Shown here in pieces: positions 43,423-52,215 of a stretch of 64,000 bases of DNA. The translations under genes and the position numbers were made by a program. The number at the start of each line of letters is the position of its first letter. Positions within the stretch are counted from its first letter, which is position 1. The DNA is from Actinacidiphila cocklensis (lineage in GTDB: Bacteria; Actinomycetota; Actinomycetes; Streptomycetales; Streptomycetaceae), in the NCBI RefSeq assembly GCF_907177275.1, contig NZ_CAJSLV010000081.1:214221-278220 (forward strand). Direction: 5' to 3'. The notes below the pieces were generated by a model. The model was not told the DNA's origin. It made no database searches and saw nothing but the letters and a program-made list of their open reading frames with translations.

Positions 43423-45498
43423 ATGAGCAAGCCTTCAAGCCGCGGTCTCGAATGGACAGACCTGGACCAGCGGGCCGTGGACACCGCCCGCATCCTGGCA
43501 GCCGACGCCGTACAGAAGGTCGGCAACGGCCACCCCGGCACCGCCATGAGCCTGGCCCCGGCCGCGTACACGATCTTCCAGAAGGTGATGCGTCACGATC
43601 CGGCCGACGCGGACTGGGCCGGCCGTGACCGGTTCGTCCTGTCCCCGGGCCACACCTCCCTGACGCTCTACACCCAGCTCTTCCTCGCCGGGTACGGCCT
43701 TGAGCTGGGCGACCTCAAGTCCTTCCGTACCCACCGTTCACTCACACCCGGCCATCCCGAGCACGGCCACACCAGCGGCGTGGAGACCACCACGGGCCCG
43801 CTGGGCCAAGGCGTCGCGAACGCCGTCGGCATGGCGATGGCCGCCCGCTACGAGCGCGGCCTGTTCGACCCGGACGCCCCCGCGGGCGAGTCCCCTTTCG
43901 ACCACACCATCTGGGCGATCATCTCCGACGGCGACCTCGAGGAAGGGGTCTCCGCCGAGGCGTCGTCCCTCGCCGGTCACCAGAAGCTCGGCAACCTCGT
44001 CTTCGTCTACGACGACAACCACATCTCCATCGAGGGCGACACCGCCACCGCGTTCTCCGAGGACGTGCTGAAGCGGTACGAGGCGTACGGCTGGCACACG
44101 CAGCGCATCGAGCCCGCTGAGAGCGGCGACATCGATGTGCACGCGCTGTACGCGGCGCTCAAGGCGGCGCGCGCCGAGATCGGGCGTCCCTCGATCATCG
44201 GCATGCGCACCATCATCGCCTGGCCTGCCCCGGACGCCCAGAACACCGAGGCCGCGCACGGCTCCGCGCTGGGCGCGGACGAGGTCGCGGCAACCAAACG
44301 GGTACTCGGCTTCGACCCTGACAAGACCTTCGAGGTCGATGACGAGGTCCTCGCCCACACTCGCGCGGCCCTGGACCGCGGCGCCGGGCTGCACGCGGCC
44401 TGGGACAGGCAGATCGACAAGTGGCGCGGCGCCCGACCGGAGCGCGCGAAGCTCCTCGACCGGGTCGTGGCCGGTCAGCTGCCAGAGGGCTGGAGACACG
44501 CACTGCCGGTGTTCGAACCCGGTAGGGCGGTCGCCACCCGGGCCGCCTCCGGCAGGGTGCTCCAGTCGCTCGGCGCGGTCCTGCCCGAGCTGTGGGGCGG
44601 CTCTGCCGACCTGGCCGGCTCGAACAACACCACCATCGACAAGACGTCTTCCTTCCTGCCGAGGGGCAACCCGCTGCCCGAGGCCGACCCGTACGGCCGT
44701 ACCATCCACTTCGGCATCCGCGAGTTCTCGATGGCCGCAGAGATGAACGGCATCGCGCTGCACGGCAACACCCGTGTCTACGGCGGCACTTTCCTGGTGT
44801 TCTCCGACTACATGCGCAACGCCGTCCGCATGTCCGCGCTGATGCGGCTTCCCGTGACGTACGTGTGGACGCACGACTCCGTCGGCCTCGGCGAGGACGG
44901 CCCGACACACCAGCCGGTCGAGCACCTCGCCTCGCTCCGCGCCATCCCCGGCCTGAACATCGTCCGGCCCGCCGACGCCAACGAGACCGCCATCGCCTGG
45001 GGCGAGATCCTCAGGCGCCACACCGCCAATCCGTCCCCGCACGGCCTGGCCCTCACCCGCCAGGGCGTTCCGACCTACGCGCCCAACGAGGACGCCGCGC
45101 GCGGCGGTTACGTCCTGGACGACTCCTCCACGGGAACCCCCGCTGTCGTCCTCATCGCCACCGGCTCCGAGGTCCAGCTCGCCGTCGCCGCCCGTGAGCT
45201 GCTGGAGGCCGAGGGGATCGGCACCAGGGTCGTGTCGATGCCGTCCGTCGAGTGGTTCGAGGAGCAGCCGCGCGAGTACCGCGACAGCGTCCTTCCGCCG
45301 TCGGTGAAGGCTCGCGTCGCCGTCGAGGCCGGGATCGGCCTGACCTGGCACAGGTTCGTGGGTGACGCGGGACGCATCGTCTCCCTCGAACACTTCGGCG
45401 CTTCCGCCGAGGCCAAGACCCTGTTCGCCGAATTCGGCTTCACCCCCGAGAACGTCGCCGCCGCAGCCCGGGAATCACTGGCTGCCGCCCGCGGTTGA
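43423..45498 (+). CDS. tkt: transketolase
   Basis: A 691-residue thiamine-diphosphate enzyme of the pentose phosphate pathway. Motifs: VGNGHPGTAMSLAP near residue 38 (active-site His), the TPP motif SDGDLEEGVSAEA near 165, and the pyrimidine domain HFGIREFSMAAEMNG near 425. ATG 43423 is preferred; a TTG three codons upstream is possible. It opens a rightward operon with a truncated tal, then zwf, opcA and gnd. Confidence 0.95.
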   Translation: MSKPSSRGLEWTDLDQRAVDTARILAADAVQKVGNGHPGTAMSLAPAAYTIFQKVMRHDPADADWAGRDRFVLSPGHTSLTLYTQLFLAGYGLELGDLKSFRTHRSLTPGHPEHGHTSGVETTTGPLGQGVANAVGMAMAARYERGLFDPDAPAGESPFDHTIWAIISDGDLEEGVSAEASSLAGHQKLGNLVFVYDDNHISIEGDTATAFSEDVLKRYEAYGWHTQRIEPAESGDIDVHALYAALKAARAEIGRPSIIGMRTIIAWPAPDAQNTEAAHGSALGADEVAATKRVLGFDPDKTFEVDDEVLAHTRAALDRGAGLHAAWDRQIDKWRGARPERAKLLDRVVAGQLPEGWRHALPVFEPGRAVATRAASGRVLQSLGAVLPELWGGSADLAGSNNTTIDKTSSFLPRGNPLPEADPYGRTIHFGIREFSMAAEMNGIALHGNTRVYGGTFLVFSDYMRNAVRMSALMRLPVTYVWTHDSVGLGEDGPTHQPVEHLASLRAIPGLNIVRPADANETAIAWGEILRRHTANPSPHGLALTRQGVPTYAPNEDAARGGYVLDDSSTGTPAVVLIATGSEVQLAVAARELLEAEGIGTRVVSMPSVEWFEEQPREYRDSVLPPSVKARVAVEAGIGLTWHRFVGDAGRIVSLEHFGASAEAKTLFAEFGFTPENVAAAARESLAAARG

Positions 45499-45517
45499 TC
45501 CGATCGCCGGAAAGAAG

Positions 45518-45790
45518 ATGATCGCCTTGTCCGAAACGACCCGCACCACGGGAGCGTTCGAGCGCCTCTCCGACGAGGGCATCTCGATCTGGCTGGACGG
45601 CCTGTCGCGCAAGCGGTCCGGGGCCGCCAACCTCGCCGAACGCGCCGGCCGGCGGCACGTGGTGGGTGTCACCACCACCCCGTCGACCTTCCAGGTGGCC
45701 ACCGCACAAGGTGACGGATGCGCGCCTCATCTCGCCGAGTCGGCCCTCGCCACCACCGAGCACAAGCAACCTCCCACTGAAAGAGATTGA
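45518..45790 (+). pseudogene. tal: truncated transaldolase
   Basis: Only 90 codons: AFERLSDEGISIWLDGLSRK and VVGVTTTPSTFQVATAQGDG match the first 60 residues of actinobacterial transaldolase (normally about 370), including the altered TTNPSIF motif (here TTTPSTF). The frame then diverges and stops 4 bp before zwf. The Schiff-base Lys and most of the barrel are missing, so it cannot be active. A deletion after codon 60 appears to have joined it to the region just upstream of zwf, preserving operon spacing. Confidence 0.85.
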
Positions 45791-45794
45791 CACC

Positions 45795-47336
45795 ATGTCA
45801 GACATCGGGGTCGACGGCTGGGCCAACCCGCTGCGCTCCCCCGCGGACCGTCGCCTCCCCCGCATCGCGGGACCGTCCGGTCTCGTCATCTTCGGCGTCA
45901 CCGGCGACCTGTCCCGCAAGAAGCTGATGCCGGCCGTCTACGACCTCGCCAACCGCGGTCTCCTGCCGCCGGGTTTCTCGCTGATCGGCTTCGCCCGCCG
46001 CGAGTGGGAGCACCAGGACTTCGCCCAGATCGTGCACGACTCCGTACGCGAACACGCCCGGACCCCCTTCCGCAAGGAGGTCTGGCGCCAGTTGTCCGAG
46101 GGGATGCGGTTCGTTCCCGGCGACTTCGGCGACGACGAGGCGTTCAAGAAGCTGCGCGAGACCGTCGACGAGCTCGACGTGACCCGGGGCACCAGTGGCA
46201 ACTACGCCTTCTACCTCTCCGTTCCGCCGAAGTTCTTCCCGCAGGTGGTGCGGCAGCTGAAGAAGCACGGCCTGTCCGACGCCCCCGAGGGCTCGTGGCG
46301 GCGTGCGGTCATCGAGAAGCCGTTCGGCCACGACCTCGCCAGCGCCAAGGAGCTGAACCAGGTCGTCCATGAGGTCTTCCCGCCCGACCAGGTGTTCCGC
46401 ATCGACCACTACCTGGGCAAGGAGACCGTCCAGAACATCCTGGCGCTGCGCTTCGCCAACCAGATGTTCGAGCCGATCTGGAACCGGTCCTTCGTCGACC
46501 ATGTGCAGATCACCATGGCCGAGGACATCGGCATCGGCGGCCGCGCCGGCTACTACGACGGCATCGGCTCGGCCAGGGACGTCATCCAGAACCACCTCCT
46601 CCAACTCCTGGCGCTGACAGCCATGGAGGAACCGTCCGCCTTCAACGCCGAGTCCCTGGTCACGGAGAAGCTGAAGGTCCTCAAGGCCGCCACGCTCCCC
46701 GCCGACCTGGGCAGGCACACCGTGCGCGGGCAGTACTCCGCGGGCTCGCAGGGTGGCGAGCAGGTCATCGGCTACCTCGACGAGGACGGCATCGACCCCG
46801 CGTCGAAGACCGACACCTACGCCGCGATCAAGCTGGGGATCGACAACAGGCGTTGGGCGGGAGTCCCCTTCTACCTGCGCACCGGCAAGCGGCTCGGCCG
46901 GCGGGTGACGGAGATCGCGGTCGTGCTGCAGCGTGCCCCGCACTCCCCGTTCGACTCGACGGCCACCGAGGAACTGGGCCAGAACGCGATCGTCATCCGC
47001 GTCCAGCCCGACGAGGGCGTCACCGTCCGCTTCGGGTCCAAGGTGCCGGGCACCTCGATGGAGATCCGCGACGTGACCATGGACTTCGCCTACGGCGAGT
47101 CCTTCACCGAAGAGAGCCCCGAGGCGTACGAGCGGCTGATCCTCGACGTCCTTCTCGGCGACGCCAACCTCTTCCCCCGCACCGAGGAGGTCGAGGAGTC
47201 CTGGAAGATCCTCGACCCGATCGAGGAGTACTGGCAAAAGCACGGCCGGTTGGCCCACTATCCGGCCGGAAGCTGGGGGCCGGTCGAGGCGGATCAGATG
47301 CTCGCACAAGACGGAAGGAGCTGGCGTCGGCCATGA
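45795..47336 (+). CDS. zwf: glucose-6-phosphate 1-dehydrogenase
   Basis: A 513-residue enzyme that oxidises glucose-6-phosphate to 6-phosphogluconolactone with NADP. ATG 45795 lies 4 bp after the truncated tal. The Rossmann motif VIFGVTGDLSRKKLMPAVY (residues 31-49) and the catalytic RIDHYLGKE signature (near 202-210) are both intact. Its stop overlaps the opcA start (ATGA), coupling it to its activator. Confidence 0.96.
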   Translation: MSDIGVDGWANPLRSPADRRLPRIAGPSGLVIFGVTGDLSRKKLMPAVYDLANRGLLPPGFSLIGFARREWEHQDFAQIVHDSVREHARTPFRKEVWRQLSEGMRFVPGDFGDDEAFKKLRETVDELDVTRGTSGNYAFYLSVPPKFFPQVVRQLKKHGLSDAPEGSWRRAVIEKPFGHDLASAKELNQVVHEVFPPDQVFRIDHYLGKETVQNILALRFANQMFEPIWNRSFVDHVQITMAEDIGIGGRAGYYDGIGSARDVIQNHLLQLLALTAMEEPSAFNAESLVTEKLKVLKAATLPADLGRHTVRGQYSAGSQGGEQVIGYLDEDGIDPASKTDTYAAIKLGIDNRRWAGVPFYLRTGKRLGRRVTEIAVVLQRAPHSPFDSTATEELGQNAIVIRVQPDEGVTVRFGSKVPGTSMEIRDVTMDFAYGESFTEESPEAYERLILDVLLGDANLFPRTEEVEESWKILDPIEEYWQKHGRLAHYPAGSWGPVEADQMLAQDGRSWRRP

Positions 47337-48265
47337 ACATCGACCTCACCGACACCACAGCCAGCAAGATCAACAAAGCTCTGGTCCAGGCACGCCGGGC
47401 CAACGGCAGCCCTGCCGTCGGCAAGGTGCTCACCCTCGTCATCGTCACGGACGAGGAGAACGCGCATGACGCGGTCAAGGCCGCTTCCGACGCCTCCCGC
47501 GAGCACCCCTCACGCGTCCTGGCAGTCATCAAGCGACCGACCGGCAAAGAGCAGCGCCGCGGCAGGACCCACCTCGACGCCGAGATACGTGTCGGCAGCG
47601 ACGCGGGCAGCGTCGAGACCGTCCTCTTGCGGCTGTACGGCGAGCTGACCGAACACGCCGGCTCCGTCGTCGTCCCCCTGCTGCTGCCTGACACGCCGGT
47701 GGTCGTCTGGTGGCCGGTGGACGCCCCCGCCGTCCCGGTGAAGGATCCGCTCGGCGCGCTGGCTCACCGCCGCATCACCGACTCGTACGCCGTCGAGGAG
47801 CCCCTCCGGGAGCTGGGCGTACGCGCGACCACGTACACGCCCGGTGACACCGACCTCGCCTGGACCCGGCTCACCCCGTGGCGCTCGATGCTGGCGGCGG
47901 CCCTCGACCAGGCCCGGGCCACGGTGACCCGGGCGGTCGTGGAGAGCGAGGCGGAGAATCCGAGCGCGGAACTGCTGGCCCGTTGGCTCGCCGACCGGCT
48001 CGGGGTGCCGGTGCAGCGGGTGGTGACCAAGGGTCCCGTCGTCACGGGTGTGCGGTTGCACACCGCCGACGGCGAGATCGTCATCGACCGCCCGGGGGGC
48101 GCCCTGGCCACCTTGTCCATCCCCCACCAGCCCACCCGCACCGTCGCCCTGCGCGTCCGCAGCACGGCCGAGCTGATCGCCGAGGAACTGCGCCGTCTCG
48201 ACCCGGACGAGGCTTACGCCGCCGCTCTGAGCGCCACCGCCGAGGACGTGAAGATCGGTGCATGA
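47333..48265 (+). CDS. opcA: OpcA-type glucose-6-phosphate dehydrogenase assembly protein
   Basis: A 310-residue protein overlapping zwf by 4 bp. It has the family pattern ASKINKALVQARRANGSPAV near the N-terminus, LLLPDTPVVVWWPVDAPAVP in the middle and DLAWTRLTPWRSMLAAALDQ near residue 185. OpcA promotes active G6PDH oligomers in cyanobacteria and actinobacteria. Directly followed by gnd. Confidence 0.93.
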   Translation: MNIDLTDTTASKINKALVQARRANGSPAVGKVLTLVIVTDEENAHDAVKAASDASREHPSRVLAVIKRPTGKEQRRGRTHLDAEIRVGSDAGSVETVLLRLYGELTEHAGSVVVPLLLPDTPVVVWWPVDAPAVPVKDPLGALAHRRITDSYAVEEPLRELGVRATTYTPGDTDLAWTRLTPWRSMLAAALDQARATVTRAVVESEAENPSAELLARWLADRLGVPVQRVVTKGPVVTGVRLHTADGEIVIDRPGGALATLSIPHQPTRTVALRVRSTAELIAEELRRLDPDEAYAAALSATAEDVKIGA

Positions 48266-48327
48266 CACCGCGCTGCCCCCGCGAAGCGGGGATCTGGCCG
48301 ACTACGCACAGCACGGGAGTAACTGAT

Positions 48328-49227
48328 ATGCAGCTCGGACTCGTCGGTCTCGGCAAGATGGGCGGCAACATGCGCGAGCGGATCCGCCGCGCAGGCCACA
48401 CCGTCGTCGGCTACGACCGCAACCCCGAACTCTCCGACGCAGGCAGCCTGTCCGAACTGGTCGACAAACTCCAAGCGCCGCGCACGGTCTGGGTGATGGT
48501 CCCGGCCGGCGCTCCCACCCAGTCCGTCATCGACGAACTCGCAGAGCTCCTCGCGCCCGGCGACACCGTCGTCGACGGCGGCAACTCCCGTTGGACCGAA
48601 GACGAGAGGCACGCCGCCGAACTGCTCGCCCAGGGAATCGGCTTCGTCGACGCGGGTGTCTCCGGCGGCGTGTGGGGGCTGGAGAACGGCTACGCGCTGA
48701 TGGTCGGCGGCGACGCCGAGCACATCGCCAGGGTCCGGCCGATCTTCGACGCGCTCAAGCCGGAGGGCCCGTACGGCTACGTCCACGCGGGCAAGGTGGG
48801 GGCCGGGCACTTCTCCAAGATGGTCCACAACGGCATCGAGTACGCGATGATGCAGGCCTACGCCGAAGGCTGGGAGCTGCTGGAGAAGGTCGATTCGGTC
48901 ACCGACGTCCGCGAGGTCTTCCGCTCCTGGCGGGAAGGCACGGTCATCCGCTCCTGGCTGCTCGACCTCGCTGTCGGCGCCCTCGACCAGGACGAGCACC
49001 TGGACAAGGTCAGGGGCTTCGCCCAGGACTCCGGCGAGGGCCGCTGGACCGTCGAGGCGGCCATCGACCACGCCGTGCCGCTGCCGGCGATCACAGCCTC
49101 CCTCTTCGCCCGCTTCGCCTCGCGCCAGAACGAATCCCCGCAGATGAAGATGATCGCCCAGTTGCGCAACCAGTTCGGCGGCCACGCGGTCGAGAACACG
49201 GACGGCGTTGGTGACCATGCAGACTGA
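48328..49227 (+). CDS. gnd: 6-phosphogluconate dehydrogenase (decarboxylating), short type
   Basis: A 299-residue enzyme that makes ribulose-5-phosphate, CO2 and reduced cofactor. N-terminal Rossmann LGLVGLGKMGGNM, then VDGGNSRWTEDERHAAELL, SGGVWGLENGYALMVGGD and the substrate-binding KMVHNGIEYAMMQAYAEG. It is the short form (about 300 residues, lacking the long C-terminal domain), often NAD-preferring. ATG 48328 follows ACGGGAG. It overlaps the chimeric ORF at its 3' end. Confidence 0.94.
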   Translation: MQLGLVGLGKMGGNMRERIRRAGHTVVGYDRNPELSDAGSLSELVDKLQAPRTVWVMVPAGAPTQSVIDELAELLAPGDTVVDGGNSRWTEDERHAAELLAQGIGFVDAGVSGGVWGLENGYALMVGGDAEHIARVRPIFDALKPEGPYGYVHAGKVGAGHFSKMVHNGIEYAMMQAYAEGWELLEKVDSVTDVREVFRSWREGTVIRSWLLDLAVGALDQDEHLDKVRGFAQDSGEGRWTVEAAIDHAVPLPAITASLFARFASRQNESPQMKMIAQLRNQFGGHAVENTDGVGDHAD

Positions 49228-49498
49228 CGGCCCCACTGTCGGAGTCGACCTCGGTGGCACCAAGATCGCCGCCGGAGTCGTCGACCCCAAGGAAGAGAAC
49301 CTCCCCCACGGGCACCTGGGGCCGGCGCCCCAACCGCAGCTCATCGTCACGTTCGTCGACGGCAACCCGTACGGCACCTCGCATGTCGATGCCCAGGGCA
49401 ACAACCCCATCGGCGAGCAGACCCGCAACGCCGCCCGCCACCAGGCCGAGCGCGTGGTCCTGCTCACGAGCGCTTTCAAGGCCGGCTTCGCCGCCTGA
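49217..49498 (+). pseudogene. chimeric remnant: ROK glucokinase start fused to a WrbA-like flavoprotein end
   Basis: The 93-residue frame starts at ATG 49217 inside the end of gnd. Residues 5-20 (TVGVDLGGTKIAAGVVD) are the ATP-binding start of a ROK-family glucokinase. From about residue 40 the sequence (GNPYGTSHVDAQGNNPIGEQ, RNAARHQAERVV) instead resembles the C-terminus of WrbA-type NAD(P)H:quinone oxidoreductases. A deletion or recombination has joined two unrelated gene ends; neither activity is likely. Glucokinase would have supplied zwf substrate. Confidence 0.65.
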
Positions 49499-49539
49499 TC
49501 CCTCCCGGCCGCACAAGGCCCGAAAGAAGATGACCCACC

Positions 49540-50175
49540 ATGGGTGACCTCGTCCTGGTCCGCCACGGCGAAACCGAGTGGACTGTCTCGCGTCGGCACA
49601 CCAGCTACACGGACCTGCCACTCACCGCGCGTGGTGAGGACCAGGCACGGTCGGCCGCCCGGCACTTCACCGGACGGCCGACCGCCCTGATACTGACCAG
49701 TCCGCTCCAGCGCGCTCAACGCACCGCCGAACTCGCCGGCTTGCGTCGTGCCACGATCGAACCCGACCTGCACGAGTGGGACTACGGCGGCTACGAAGGC
49801 GTCACCACCGCCCAGATCCACCGCACCCGCCCCGGCTGGAACCTGTGGACCGACGGTGTCATCCCCGGCCCGCCCGGGCACCCCGGGGAACAGCCGGAGG
49901 ACATCGGTGCTCGCGCCGACCGGGTCCTCTCCCGGATCGGCCCGCTGCTCGACGACCCGGCAGGCGGCGACGTGGTCCTCGTCGCCCACGCCCACTTCCT
50001 CCGGGTACTCACCTCCCGGCGTCTGGGCCTGCCGCCCGCCGCCGGTGCCTTGTTCCGCATCGACACCGGGGCGGTCAGCCACCTCGGTACCGAGCACGGC
50101 CGCCCTGTGATCACCGAGTGGAACAGCAGGCACCCCTCCGTCGCCGAGGCACCCGCCACCTTCGCAGCCTTCTGA
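49540..50175 (+). CDS. histidine phosphatase family protein (phosphoglycerate-mutase-like)
   Basis: A 211-residue enzyme. The phospho-His motif LVRHGET is at residues 6-12, the second His in VVLVAHAHFLRVL near residue 146, and HEWDYGGYEG near 85 is usual for the family. It dephosphorylates small phosphates or sugars; substrate unknown. Position between gnd and the sugar transporter suggests sugar-phosphate metabolism. ATG 49540 is preceded by AAAGAAG. Confidence 0.9.
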   Translation: MGDLVLVRHGETEWTVSRRHTSYTDLPLTARGEDQARSAARHFTGRPTALILTSPLQRAQRTAELAGLRRATIEPDLHEWDYGGYEGVTTAQIHRTRPGWNLWTDGVIPGPPGHPGEQPEDIGARADRVLSRIGPLLDDPAGGDVVLVAHAHFLRVLTSRRLGLPPAAGALFRIDTGAVSHLGTEHGRPVITEWNSRHPSVAEAPATFAAF

Positions 50176-50254
50176 TCCCGACAGCTTCCATCACTCCCCC
50201 GGCCGGTGGCATTCGGCATGCCGGACGGGGCGCCTCGAAACGGAGCACGCTCCC

Positions 50255-51682
50255 ATGACCTCCAGCGCATCCCAGGACATCCGAACCGCGGTGCAGCCGG
50301 CCGGCCCAAGCCTCCGCCGCGTCACCTTCATCGCCGCCGCCGCGGCGATCGGAGGCTTTCTCTTCGGCTACGACAGCGCCGTCATCAATGGCGCCGTCAC
50401 CGGAATCCAGCACCACTTCGACATCTCGTCCTCGGAGACCGGCACCATAGTGTCCTCCGCTCTCGTGGGGTCCGCCGTGGGGGCGGCCGTCGCCGGCCGT
50501 CTCGCCGATCGCATCGGCCGACTGCGCGTCATGCACATCGCCGCCGCCCTCTTCGCCATCAGCGCGATCGGTTCGTCGATGCCATTCTCCGTCTGGGGCC
50601 TGGGAGTCTGGCGAGGCGTAGGCGGTGTGGCGATCGGGCTCGCGTCCCTGATCGGCCCGACCTACATCGCCGAGGTGGCCCCCGCTCGGTACCGCGGACG
50701 TCTTGCCTCCTTCCAGCAGGCCGCGATCGTGCTGGGCATCACCGCCTCCCAACTCGTCAACTGGGTCATCGCCCAACGCGCCGGAGGAGCGAGCCAGAGT
50801 TCCCTCGGCCCGCTGGAGGCGTGGCAGTGGATGCTCATGGCCGCCGTGGTTCCAGCCGTCGTCTACGTCGTCCTCACCAGCCGCATTCCCGAGTCTCCGC
50901 ATTTCCTGATCACCACCGGACGCCTGGACCAGGCCCGCGCCGCGCTGCGCGACGTGGAGGGGGACGACGTGGACACACAGGCCCGGATCACGGAGATCCG
51001 ACGGTCCCTGGACGGAAATGACAAGCCCCGCATCGGCGACCTGTTCGGTGGCCGCTTCGGTCTCCTGCCGATCGTCTGGACCGGCATCGGTCTGGCTGTC
51101 TTCCAGCAACTCGTCGGCATCAACGTGATTTTCTACTACTCCTCGGTCCTGTGGCAGTCGGTGGGAATCGAGCAGTCCAGCTCGCTGCTGATCAGCCTGT
51201 CCACCTCGGTGGTCAACATCGTGGGAACTGTGGTGGCGATGCTGTTCATCGACCGGATCGGCCGCAAGCCGCTGGCTCTCATCGGGTCGGCCGGAATGGC
51301 GGTCTCTCTCGCCCTGGCCGCCTGGGCGTTTTCCTACAAGACCGGCAGTGGTGGCAGCCTGTCCATCCCGGACGCGCAGGGAACAGTGGCACTGATCGCC
51401 GCGCACACCTTCGTCTTCTTCTTCGCCGTCTCCTGGGGCGTCATCCTGTGGGTCATGGTCGGCGAGATGTTCCCGCTGAGGATCCGCGCCGCCGCCATGT
51501 CCGCGGCCACCGCGTTCAACTGGATCGCCAACTGGGCGGTTACCGAGAGCTTCCCGCGCATGTCGGACTGGAACCTGTCGGCCACCTACAGCTTCTACGC
51601 CGCGTTCGCCGTACTGTCGTTCGGCTTCATCAGCAGGTTCGTCCGCGAGACGAACGGCAAGGAACTGGCCGATCTGGGCTGA
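50255..51682 (+). CDS. sugar-porter family MFS transporter (glucose-permease-like)
   Basis: A 475-residue, 12-helix protein. Sugar porter motifs are all present: GGFLFGYDSAVINGA (helix 1), GRLADRIGRLRVM, PESPHFL before the central loop, FQQLVGINVIFYYSSVLW (helix 7), MLFIDRIGRKPLAL and EMFPLRIRAAAMS. It probably imports glucose or another hexose by proton symport to feed the upstream zwf-opcA-gnd genes. ATG 50255 closes the apparent operon. Confidence 0.9.
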   Translation: MTSSASQDIRTAVQPAGPSLRRVTFIAAAAAIGGFLFGYDSAVINGAVTGIQHHFDISSSETGTIVSSALVGSAVGAAVAGRLADRIGRLRVMHIAAALFAISAIGSSMPFSVWGLGVWRGVGGVAIGLASLIGPTYIAEVAPARYRGRLASFQQAAIVLGITASQLVNWVIAQRAGGASQSSLGPLEAWQWMLMAAVVPAVVYVVLTSRIPESPHFLITTGRLDQARAALRDVEGDDVDTQARITEIRRSLDGNDKPRIGDLFGGRFGLLPIVWTGIGLAVFQQLVGINVIFYYSSVLWQSVGIEQSSSLLISLSTSVVNIVGTVVAMLFIDRIGRKPLALIGSAGMAVSLALAAWAFSYKTGSGGSLSIPDAQGTVALIAAHTFVFFFAVSWGVILWVMVGEMFPLRIRAAAMSAATAFNWIANWAVTESFPRMSDWNLSATYSFYAAFAVLSFGFISRFVRETNGKELADLG

Positions 51683-51779
51683 GCAGCCCTACCAGGGGTC
51701 GGGGGGTGGGGTCATGGGGCCTCGCTGGACCCGAGCACCACACCCCCCTGCGAGCGGCAGGCGACCGCGCGCACGCACG

Positions 51780-52064
51780 CTACGGCCTGACAGTGCCCAC
51801 CAGGAGTGGTCCTCGCCTCGGCCACTCCCTGGTTCCGTCGAGCAGAATCGCGCCCTCGAGAAACCCGAGACAAGAAGTCCACAGGGGCCAGGCGGTGAAG
51901 GCGCTGCGGACGTCGCGACGTGCTCCGTCGCCGGCCGGCAGCAGGACACCCCGAAGAAGCACCAGGAATACGGCGGTCCCGACAGCGGTCTTGGCGAAAG
52001 CAGCGCGCCAGTCCGCCCAGACGGCCAGTGCCCCGGCTGCCAGCGTGGCAACCGTCGTCCCCAT
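51780..52064 (-). CDS. short hydrophobic ORF, possible membrane-protein fragment
   Basis: 94 residues from ATG 52064. In-frame sequence before the ATG (FLYDPFATAPMG) continues the hydrophobic character: TTVATLAAGALAVWADWRAA and TAVGTAVFLVLLRGVLLPAG give one or two membrane segments. No ribosome binding site and no recognised family. It may be the decayed piece of a larger membrane protein. The rest of the 51.7-52.2 kb gap shows nothing convincing. Confidence 0.3.
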   Translation of the reverse strand: MGTTVATLAAGALAVWADWRAAFAKTAVGTAVFLVLLRGVLLPAGDGARRDVRSAFTAWPLWTSCLGFLEGAILLDGTREWPRRGPLLVGTVRP

Positions 52065-52215
52065 GGGCGCGGTCGCGAACGGGTCGTAAAGGAAATGAAG
52101 CCGGTGTCACGCACGGGTGGTCCGTCACGGTCGTACACGCTGCCGGAGCCTTGGGCCGGGTCGGCGGTCGACGCGTGTGCGGAGGGCGGCCCGGATGGGG
52201 CCGCCCTCCGCAGTC

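Noticed and set aside
49208..49498. Functional glucokinase
   Set aside because: Only the first 15-20 residues of ROK are present; the sugar-binding and zinc motifs are missing and the rest matches a different family.
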